DNA of 11,142 bases from Bacteroidota bacterium (GTDB taxonomy: Bacteria > Bacteroidota > Bacteroidia > CAMBQF01): assembly GCA_027483285.1 (NCBI GenBank), contig JAIXUZ010000293.1:1-11142 (forward strand), written 5' to 3'. Shown one piece after another: positions 5,508-11,142 of the stretch. How positions within the stretch are numbered: position 1 is the stretch's first letter; every line of letters starts with the position of its first letter. Made by a program: the position numbers and the translations under genes. The notes below the pieces were generated by a model. That model saw only the letters and a list, made by a program, of their open reading frames with translations. It was not told where the DNA came from and did no database searches.

Positions 5508-6653
5508 ATGATACGGAATACAATAGTCTTTTTATTATTAGCAGCATCGCTGCAACTATCAGCCCAAACGGCTAAAATAATATGGAATGCAGGTAACGCC
5601 AAACTATTGGCAAAATCAACAACACTGTTGGTTGAATATAATGCTGCAGACAATGCTACAGGCGGTACACATAAGTACAAGTTGTGGGATGTGGCTCTTG
5701 GCAAAGTGATAATGGAAACCAATGGCCGCAACTTTTTTGGGCAGGGAAATACCTTTATTATTATTGATGATAAGTACATAAGTGTGTACGCTATTGTGGC
5801 CGATAAAGCTACTGTTAGCGCCAAGTTTAACGTATCTGAAATAAGTAAAACAGGCTATAAAGATGTTGAGTTTGTTGGCCTTTCGGCTAAAAGCAACCCT
5901 ATATTTAAACTTATTGGCGATGAAAACCCAGCCTATTATCTGTACAATATGAGTTCTAAAACATCGCGTAAGCTGGCCATACCCAACGATTTTTACAAAA
6001 GCGTTTACATGCCCCAAAGCGGCGAGTTTGTCTATTTGGTTCAGGCAGCAGGCAAACACGTTTGCTACAGCTTCAACCCCGAAAATAACCAGGTATTAGC
6101 TAAAGGCACCATTGCTTCTGTGCCCGACGAGAAGATTTACCGTGTGCAGCTATCGCCCGATGGTAAGCATGCCATTTATGGCGGTAAATATGTTTATGAT
6201 ATGAGTGCTAACAAGCTTTTGTTCCAACTGCCGTTTAGTAACCAGGATATTTCGTGGGCCAACAGCAGCATGAGCTACAGCGGCCAAAAGGTAACCGCCG
6301 ATTTTAGCGTAAAGGGCGACAGCATCATTATCATCAAACGCCTTAAAGAAAACATGTCGGCTACCGAGAAGGTGCAGATTGAGATTTTCGATACCGCATC
6401 AGATAAGTCAATAAAGTCGTTCTTTTTTAACTTTAAAGGTGATATTATGGCTGATGCCGATGTTCCATCGGGCTGGGCCGCGTTTGTAAAAGACGGTAAA
6501 GTAAAAGTGGTTCACCTTACCTCTAAAAACGTTACCCGCGAGTTTAGCCTGCTGGATGATAACAGCAATTCATTGTTCAACACAACAGGCTCTTTACAAG
6601 GTACAAACGACAATAGTTTGTCTGATACTAAAACTCCACTATCAACCCGATAG
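5508..6653 (+). CDS. Secreted protein of unknown function, probable beta-propeller
   Basis: I do not recognise a named family. The 381-residue product has a signal peptide (MIRNTIVFLLLAASLQLSAQ) and no membrane segment after it. It also has no T9SS sorting tail, so it probably stays in the periplasm or envelope. The mature part is rich in short beta strands that recur in blade-like units: KLWDVALGKVIM (58-69), YYLYNMSSKTSRKL, VCYSFNPENNQVL, and VQLSPDGKHAIYGGKYVYDM (213-232) followed by WANSSMSYSGQK. These resemble WD40- or Tol-type propeller blades with an SPDG turn, so a beta-propeller is the likeliest fold. The last 30 residues are a Ser/Asn/Thr-rich tail with no visible structure. Two TAG stops occur in tandem. 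The last 26 nt overlap the opposing receptor gene. The 123-bp upstream gap shows no clear promoter. Confidence 0.75.
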   Translation: MIRNTIVFLLLAASLQLSAQTAKIIWNAGNAKLLAKSTTLLVEYNAADNATGGTHKYKLWDVALGKVIMETNGRNFFGQGNTFIIIDDKYISVYAIVADKATVSAKFNVSEISKTGYKDVEFVGLSAKSNPIFKLIGDENPAYYLYNMSSKTSRKLAIPNDFYKSVYMPQSGEFVYLVQAAGKHVCYSFNPENNQVLAKGTIASVPDEKIYRVQLSPDGKHAIYGGKYVYDMSANKLLFQLPFSNQDISWANSSMSYSGQKVTADFSVKGDSIIIIKRLKENMSATEKVQIEIFDTASDKSIKSFFFNFKGDIMADADVPSGWAAFVKDGKVKVVHLTSKNVTREFSLLDDNSNSLFNTTGSLQGTNDNSLSDTKTPLSTR

Positions 6654-9027
6654 TAGGCAGCACTATACCTGCCGTATTGGGTATGCTGTTGGCTACATAG
6701 CGCGTAACATTGTTCCCGTCTACATACGTTAACTTATTGCCGTTTTCATCTTGCTTGGGCGTTAAGCGGGGTGCTTGCTGGGCTTTGTAGTTTAGCAGGT
6801 TTTGTATATCTAAATATAAGTTCAGCGTCCACTTTTTAAAGTACCATAGCTTATCAACCCTAATGTCTAGCTGGTTGAAAGAGCGCAGGCGCTGCGAGTT
6901 TAGCTGCGATATATCCAGTATCCCCTGGTTGTTTACATCCCAGGCTGCCTGTATTAGCGATGCAGTAGTATCTGTTGGCGTGTAAGGCGCGCCGCCTACC
7001 CAACGGAAGCGCACACCCGCTACCCAGCCGCGTTTAAAGTTTTTACCTGCAGTTAGGCTAAACAAAAAACGGTTGTCCCAGGCCGATGGTTTGTATTCAT
7101 TGCTTTTGTCGGTAAACTCGCTGCGTACATACGTTGCCGATAGGATACCGTAAAACCCTTTGGTTATTTTTTGCTGCGCTAATAGCTCTACACCATAGCT
7201 GCGGCCTTTTGATGCAGGTATAACAGCTGTGTTGCCAATCACCCCAAAGTCGGCACCCTGGTTGGCTAGCGATACAGAGTCTTTTATAGAAAACGGGTAG
7301 TTGTTATAGGTTTTGTAAAAGCCCTCAACCGTAATTTTAGCGCTGTTGCCGGCCTTGTATTCTATCCCCGCTACCAGGTGGTTACCGTTAATATATTTTA
7401 CGCCATTGTCTTTATTTACCAGGCTGCCCAACTGGTTGCGGTAGCCCAGCACGGTGTACGTTGGTAGCTGGTAATACATACCTGCGTTGGCATTAAGCGC
7501 CCAGCGCTCGGTAAGGCTATACGATGCTGAAAGGCGTGGCGAAACCTGTTTTAACGGGTTAGCCATTTGAGTTGAATAGCTGTTACCATCGGCACGCACC
7601 CCTGCCGATAGGCTAAGGCGGCTGGCTAAAAATGTACGGCTTACCTGCCCAAACGCGGCATACGAATGGAAGTTTAGGTTTGATGAAAAGTCAACTACAA
7701 GGTTGGGGTTGTATTGGGTAGCTATTACCTGGTAGGTGTTTACCTTGTATTTAGAAAACTGGTAGCTAACACCATAATTAAATTTATAATTTCCTTGGCG
7801 GCTGGTGCTCTCAAAACGGAACTTGTTTTCAATCTCGTCAGAGTTGTAGTCTAATATCCTATTGGCATCGGTCTCCACATTCAGCTTATATTTAATAGCT
7901 GAGTTGCGTAGCATATTGCGGCTTATAACAATGTTTTTGTAGCCCTTTTTGGCAAACAGGCGTAGGTTGGCGCCAATGGTATAGTTCCATTGGTTGTTGG
8001 TTGGTATGTTCTCTAATATGTAGCGTTGCTCCTCGTCGGGGTTGGCAATGCCGGTGTTCAATTCAAACTGGTCTAGCGCGCCCAGCGATACAATAGTTAA
8101 ATCGGCTTTATCGCTAAACTTAATTTTATACTTTACCTGATAGTCGTTATAGGTTGGAAGAAAAGGTAAACCTAATATGCTAAACAAGCCTTGTAAATAC
8201 GAGCGGCGAACCGATACCAGTAGTGATGAGTTTTTAGATATGGGGCCATCGGCTGTAAGACCAAAGTCGGTATTACCAACAGCACCTGTAAATACCCATT
8301 TATCGCTGCGTCCGTCTTTCTGCTTAAACTCAAATACAGAGCTTAGCGCGTTGCCACGGTTGGCAGGGAATGCGCCCGAATAAAAGTCAACATCGTTTAT
8401 AAGGTTTACGTTGATTAAGCCTACGGGCCCGCCCGATGAGCCTTGCGTAGCAAAGTGGTTAATATTGGGTACTTCTATACCATCAAGGTAAAAGCGGTTT
8501 TCATTTGGCGCACCACCGCGGATAATAATATCGTTACGGAAGGCTGGTGTAGAGGCTACACCCGGCAGCGATTGGATAACCTTTGATATATCCCTGTTGG
8601 CACCCGGCAGGCGCTTTATCTCTTCGGCTCCAATATTACGTAATGATACAGGGCTTTCTTCGGTTTTACTAAAGGGCGATGTGGTTACTTCTACCGTTTT
8701 CAGGTCAGTTGCCGATTCCTCCATCGTTATTTCTATATACGTGGGTTTGGCATTGTTTACGCTCACGTCAAACAATGTTTTCTTTTTATACCCCACCAGC
8801 GATGCATCCAAGTTATACGTTCCGGGTTGCAGGTTTTCTAACTTAAACTCACCGTTTATATCAGTAGCTACACCGGTTGTAGTACCTTGTATACCTACCG
8901 TAGCAAAGGGCAACGCCTCGTTAGTAATGGCATTTAGCACCTTACCCTGTATAATGCCTGTTTGTGCATTAAGTAATGTTGTAGTTAGAATTATAAGTGA
9001 TAGTAAACAGTAGTGTATTTTCTTCAT
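6628..9027 (-). CDS. TonB-dependent outer membrane receptor with N-terminal carboxypeptidase-regulatory domain
   Basis: The 799-residue product has a signal peptide (about 1-22, ending LLNAQ). A carboxypeptidase D regulatory-like domain follows (about 24-104: IIQGKVLNAITNEALPFATV, then GEFKLENLQPGTYNLDASLV). The TonB plug comes next (about 125-240: ISKVIQSLPGVAS, IIIRGGAPNENRFYLDGIEV). A 22-strand-type barrel fills the rest and ends IGLIVEF, with the C-terminal Phe expected of BAM substrates. It should import a ligand across the outer membrane using TonB energy. At about 800 residues it is shorter than SusC proteins, which are near 1000, and no SusD gene is adjacent, so a SusCD glycan importer is unlikely. 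The substrate cannot be read from sequence. It lies 103 bp downstream of a MarR-type regulator gene, which may control it. Its 3' end overlaps the convergent gene by 26 bp. Confidence 0.93.
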   Translation of the reverse strand: MKKIHYCLLSLIILTTTLLNAQTGIIQGKVLNAITNEALPFATVGIQGTTTGVATDINGEFKLENLQPGTYNLDASLVGYKKKTLFDVSVNNAKPTYIEITMEESATDLKTVEVTTSPFSKTEESPVSLRNIGAEEIKRLPGANRDISKVIQSLPGVASTPAFRNDIIIRGGAPNENRFYLDGIEVPNINHFATQGSSGGPVGLINVNLINDVDFYSGAFPANRGNALSSVFEFKQKDGRSDKWVFTGAVGNTDFGLTADGPISKNSSLLVSVRRSYLQGLFSILGLPFLPTYNDYQVKYKIKFSDKADLTIVSLGALDQFELNTGIANPDEEQRYILENIPTNNQWNYTIGANLRLFAKKGYKNIVISRNMLRNSAIKYKLNVETDANRILDYNSDEIENKFRFESTSRQGNYKFNYGVSYQFSKYKVNTYQVIATQYNPNLVVDFSSNLNFHSYAAFGQVSRTFLASRLSLSAGVRADGNSYSTQMANPLKQVSPRLSASYSLTERWALNANAGMYYQLPTYTVLGYRNQLGSLVNKDNGVKYINGNHLVAGIEYKAGNSAKITVEGFYKTYNNYPFSIKDSVSLANQGADFGVIGNTAVIPASKGRSYGVELLAQQKITKGFYGILSATYVRSEFTDKSNEYKPSAWDNRFLFSLTAGKNFKRGWVAGVRFRWVGGAPYTPTDTTASLIQAAWDVNNQGILDISQLNSQRLRSFNQLDIRVDKLWYFKKWTLNLYLDIQNLLNYKAQQAPRLTPKQDENGNKLTYVDGNNVTRYVANSIPNTAGIVLPTIGLIVEF
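6638..6654. repeat. Inverted repeat in the convergent gene overlap
   Basis: ACTATC (6638-6643) and GATAGT (6649-6654) form a perfect 6-bp stem with loop AACCC. It spans the TAG stop of the plus-strand gene and the last codons of the receptor gene. No strong T-tract follows on either strand, so terminator activity is uncertain. Confidence 0.45.
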
Positions 9028-9130
9028 TACTTTTTGTTTGGTGGTTATAAACCATTAACTATTGATTAGGTTTAGTACTTTTTTATATTTTTTACTACTT
9101 TTTTGAAGTAATTATTTAGTGTATTGGAAA
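9028..9130 (-). promoter_or_regulatory. AT-rich receptor upstream region with candidate operator
   Basis: This 103-bp gap between the MarR-type gene and the receptor is very AT-rich. TACTTTTT (plus strand) occurs at 9028-9035, 9076-9083 and 9096-9103; the last two start exactly 20 bp apart, about two helical turns. TACTT (9096-9100) and AAGTA (9106-9110) form a perfect inverted repeat with 5-bp spacer, a size fitting a MarR operator. TAGTA (9073-9077) and TACTA (9093-9097) form a wider inverted pair. No exact TAnnTTTG box was found on the minus strand, so the promoter itself is not located. Confidence 0.4.
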
Positions 9131-9769
9131 TCAATTAGATAATTTTGATATTCGCTCATTCAGTCCTTCAACTGTATGGAGCTCGGTGTGTTGAAATGCG
9201 TTTTGGTGCACCGTATCCAGTTTTTGTAAAATGGACAGCATCATATTCTTCTCTGTATCATTCAGTGGCATAAATATTATTTTTGATAGCCTGTCCATAT
9301 CGGGTAAGGTAGACTGTAGCATAGCAAATCCCTCTTTGGTTAACGATAATCGCTTCGACCGTTTGTCTGTTTCGTCTGCAATCTCGGTAAGTAGTTTCCT
9401 CTTTATCAGGCGGTTTATAATACCAATACCCGATGTAAACCCGGTTAGCTGCTTTTCAATCAGCTCGCTTTTTTTAGGGTTGCGCAACTCTAACACATGC
9501 ATCATAAAGCCCCATTCGTAAACGCTTTCAATGCCATGCACACCTAATATATCCTTGCTGTATATCTGCGCGTATCTTGATAGGCGCGAGAGCAGCTGCG
9601 CTGCATACCCATCATTTCCATAGCCACGGCTATATTCAGCCGTAGCGTGGTTGTGTTGTTCTTTGCTTGCTATTACCCAATGGCAAAACTGTTCTATACT
9701 CGCGTCAGGGTATTCTGCTTCAAATTCAGCCCAGGTATTTACCAGGTCTACAACTTTTTTAGAAGACAT
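9131..9769 (-). CDS. MarR-family winged-helix transcriptional regulator
   Basis: The 212-residue product is a cytoplasmic DNA-binding regulator. The winged helix-turn-helix lies at about 97-150. KKSELIEKQLTG precedes a recognition helix FTSGIGIINRLIKRKLL (111-127). The wing ADETDKRSKRLSLTKEG (131-147) has the Asp, basic pair and LTxxG pattern typical of MarR. Helices on both sides would form the dimer interface. At 212 residues it is longer than the usual 140-160, owing to an extra N-terminal helical region of about 60 residues with WAEFEAEYPDASIEQFCHW. The ATG at 9769 is preferred; a TTG at 9790 would add MLLKSNN. No effector-binding residue can be assigned. It precedes the TonB-dependent receptor on the same strand, and both have TACTTTTT-like elements upstream, so it may regulate itself and the receptor. 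That control is inference. Confidence 0.88.
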   Translation of the reverse strand: MSSKKVVDLVNTWAEFEAEYPDASIEQFCHWVIASKEQHNHATAEYSRGYGNDGYAAQLLSRLSRYAQIYSKDILGVHGIESVYEWGFMMHVLELRNPKKSELIEKQLTGFTSGIGIINRLIKRKLLTEIADETDKRSKRLSLTKEGFAMLQSTLPDMDRLSKIIFMPLNDTEKNMMLSILQKLDTVHQNAFQHTELHTVEGLNERISKLSN

Positions 9770-9774
9770 ATTAT

Positions 9775-9786
9775 TACTTTTTAGTA
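9775..9786 (-). promoter_or_regulatory. Candidate autoregulatory operator before the MarR-type gene
   Basis: TACT (9775-9778) and AGTA (9783-9786) are inverted 4-bp arms around TTTT, five bases upstream of the regulator ATG. The left half TACTTTTT is identical to the elements before the receptor gene, and the right half AGTA is shared with the TACTT-N5-AAGTA site there. The short arms make chance occurrence possible. Confidence 0.35.
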
Positions 9787-9821
9787 GCAATAATAACTCT
9801 TAATGTAGTATTTTGTTTATG

Positions 9822-9861
9822 TTAAAACAAAAGTCCCCGCCTTTTATAAGGGCAGGGACTT
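9822..9861 (-). terminator. Intrinsic terminator after the phosphosugar mutase gene
   Basis: AAGTCCC (9831-9837) pairs with GGGACTT (9855-9861). After one mismatch the stem continues with GCCTT pairing to AAGGGC, leaving a small AT-rich loop. On the minus strand the hairpin is followed by TTGTTTTAAC. It begins 24 bp after the mutase stop and separates that gene from the MarR-type gene. Confidence 0.85.
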
Positions 9862-9885
9862 AGGTTGACTATCAAAAATTAAACT

Positions 9886-11142
9886 TTAACCTAACAAGGT
9901 TTCTTTAGCGGCTTCTAAAAATTCAGCCACACGTTCTTTCGTCGATGCCTCGGCGTATACACGCAATATAGGCTCCGTACCCGATGCGCGGATCATAATC
10001 CACTCCTCGGGGGTTAAAAAGTATTTAAAGCCGTCAAGGTCTTCCATATGGTGTACAGGGAATTTGCCAAAAGCAGTGTATTTGTCAGCTTTGCAATTGG
10101 CGAGTACCTGCAGTTTTACATCTTCTTCAATGTGCATATCGTTACGGTTGTAAGCAAATGGCCCGGTAATTTCATACACTTCATCAATAAGCTCGTGTAG
10201 TTTTTTGCCTGTTTTGGCCATAAACTCCCATATCACAAGGCCCATCCAAATACCGTCGCGCTCCGGTATATGCCCTGCAACGGCAATACCGCCGCTTTCT
10301 TCGCCACCTACCAATACATTTTCAACCAGCATTTTGCTGGCAATATATTTAAAGCCAATTTTAACAGTTTCGTGCTCTAAGCCATAGTGAGCACACATTT
10401 TTGGCATTTTAGCGGTGGTAGAAAAGGCCGTGATAACCTTGCCAGTCATACCCTTGTATTTTGCCAGGTAGTGTATTAATAATAATAGTATGTGGTGAGA
10501 GTCTACAAATTCGCCTTTGTTATCATACAAACCAATACGGTCGGCATCGCCATCGGTAGCCAGTCCGCAGTCAATATCACCCGACAGGCGTATAAGGTCA
10601 GAGAATTCTGTCAGGTTTTTGTGGATAGGCTCAGGAGCCTGGCCATCAAACCCCGGGTTATAGTCGCAATGCAATAACGTAATATCATCAAACAGGCGGC
10701 GTATAACGTTTTGGCCGGCACCGTACATAGCATCGTAAGCAAGGTTAAGGCCGCTGTTGCGTATGGCATCCAGGTCAAAGTTTTTCTCTACGTGGGCAAT
10801 GTACTCATCTTCCAGCGCTACAATCTTAAGCATGCCGTTCTTCTCCGCATCTGCCAGCGATTGGGCTGCATCAAAATTAAAACCCGAGTTATCAGGTATA
10901 ATGTCTTCTATCTCTTGTGTCTTCTCCGGGCTAAGCGGGCCACCGTAATAGCCTTTCAGTTTGTACCCATTGTATGTTGGCGGGTTGTGACTGGCTGTTA
11001 AAATTATTCCTAACGATGCTTTATGGTTTATAGCCCCTAATGATATCATTGGGGTTGATACAAAGCCTTTAGCAAGGTTCACCTTAATGCCATTGGCTAT
11101 CATAACCTTGCTTACGGTTTCGGCAAACAGTTCGCCACCAAA
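9886..11142 (-). CDS. Phosphoglucomutase/phosphomannomutase family enzyme (5' end outside window)
   Basis: The enzyme moves a phosphate between the 1 and 6 positions of a hexose phosphate, linking central carbon metabolism to sugar-nucleotide and glycan synthesis in the cytoplasm. The frame is open to the window edge; 418 residues are visible, beginning FGGELFAETVSKVM, and about 45-50 N-terminal residues should be missing. All four alpha-D-phosphohexomutase signatures are present. These are the phosphoserine loop TASHNPP (Ser51 of the visible part), the metal loop DGDADR (197-202), the sugar loop GGEESGG (279-285), and the phosphate-binding loop RASGTEP (385-391). The internal ATG at 11103 is not the true start because the frame upstream encodes conserved family sequence. 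Whether glucose-, mannose- or glucosamine-phosphate is preferred cannot be read from these motifs, so no gene symbol is given. A strong terminator follows. Confidence 0.94.
   Translation of the reverse strand, partial: FGGELFAETVSKVMIANGIKVNLAKGFVSTPMISLGAINHKASLGIILTASHNPPTYNGYKLKGYYGGPLSPEKTQEIEDIIPDNSGFNFDAAQSLADAEKNGMLKIVALEDEYIAHVEKNFDLDAIRNSGLNLAYDAMYGAGQNVIRRLFDDITLLHCDYNPGFDGQAPEPIHKNLTEFSDLIRLSGDIDCGLATDGDADRIGLYDNKGEFVDSHHILLLLIHYLAKYKGMTGKVITAFSTTAKMPKMCAHYGLEHETVKIGFKYIASKMLVENVLVGGEESGGIAVAGHIPERDGIWMGLVIWEFMAKTGKKLHELIDEVYEITGPFAYNRNDMHIEEDVKLQVLANCKADKYTAFGKFPVHHMEDLDGFKYFLTPEEWIMIRASGTEPILRVYAEASTKERVAEFLEAAKETLLG

Noticed and set aside
5616..6059. Minus-strand open frame inside the secreted-protein gene
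   Set aside because: The plus-strand frame has a signal peptide and continuous beta-rich sequence, whereas this frame has no start context or domain.
6628..9027. SusC-type glycan importer assignment for the receptor
   Set aside because: It is about 200 residues shorter than SusC proteins and no SusD-like lipoprotein gene is next to it.
9769..9790. TTG start at 9790 for the MarR-type regulator
   Set aside because: The ATG at 9769 gives a normal start, and the seven extra residues overlap the operator-like element.
11000..11103. ATG at 11103 as the true start of the phosphosugar mutase
   Set aside because: The frame stays open to the window edge and encodes conserved family sequence (FGGELFAETVSKV) before it.

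Overview
The window looks like a piece of a Bacteroidota chromosome, probably from the Chitinophagia/Sphingobacteriia side of the phylum. The evidence is a BamD-RpoZ-CoaBC-PorD(DUF4835) gene order, a type IX secretion (T9SS) sorting tail, a carboxypeptidase-regulatory-domain TonB-dependent receptor, A-rich leaders instead of strong Shine-Dalgarno sites, and a TAnnTTTG-type -7 promoter element. Class-level placement is inference. No rRNA, tRNA, CRISPR array, transposase or phage gene was seen, and no gene-free stretch exceeds about 220 bp.

Positions 1-4071 (plus strand): the 3' part of nadB (L-aspartate oxidase), then a tight cluster bamD, rpoZ, coaBC, porD with gaps of 6 and 8 nt and a 4-nt ATGA overlap. 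A TATCTTTG promoter lies directly in front of the bamD ATG and a hairpin terminator follows porD. The cluster joins outer-membrane protein assembly, RNA polymerase assembly, coenzyme A synthesis and a T9SS-associated protein, so one promoter may feed several core functions. The coaBC gene uses a TTG start, carries an in-frame palindromic insert between its two enzyme domains, and has non-E. coli residues at two CoaC active-site positions.

Positions 4072-5384: a 221-bp intergenic region with opposed terminators and small repeats, then two minus-strand genes, a small T9SS cargo protein and a DUF456 membrane protein. Positions 5508-6653 (plus strand) hold a secreted, probably beta-propeller protein of unknown function. 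Its 3' end overlaps by 26 bp the convergent TonB-dependent receptor gene at 6628-9027.

Positions 9131-11142 (minus strand): a MarR-type regulator upstream of the receptor, and the 3' nine-tenths of a phosphoglucomutase/phosphomannomutase gene followed by a strong terminator. Related TACTTTTT/AAGTA sequence elements precede both the marR-type gene and the receptor, which suggests, but does not show, that the regulator controls itself and the receptor.

I do not see a clear undescribed multi-gene system. The points most worth following are the palindromic insert in coaBC, the predicted leaderless bamD transcript, the candidate MarR operator, and the uncharacterised secreted protein.
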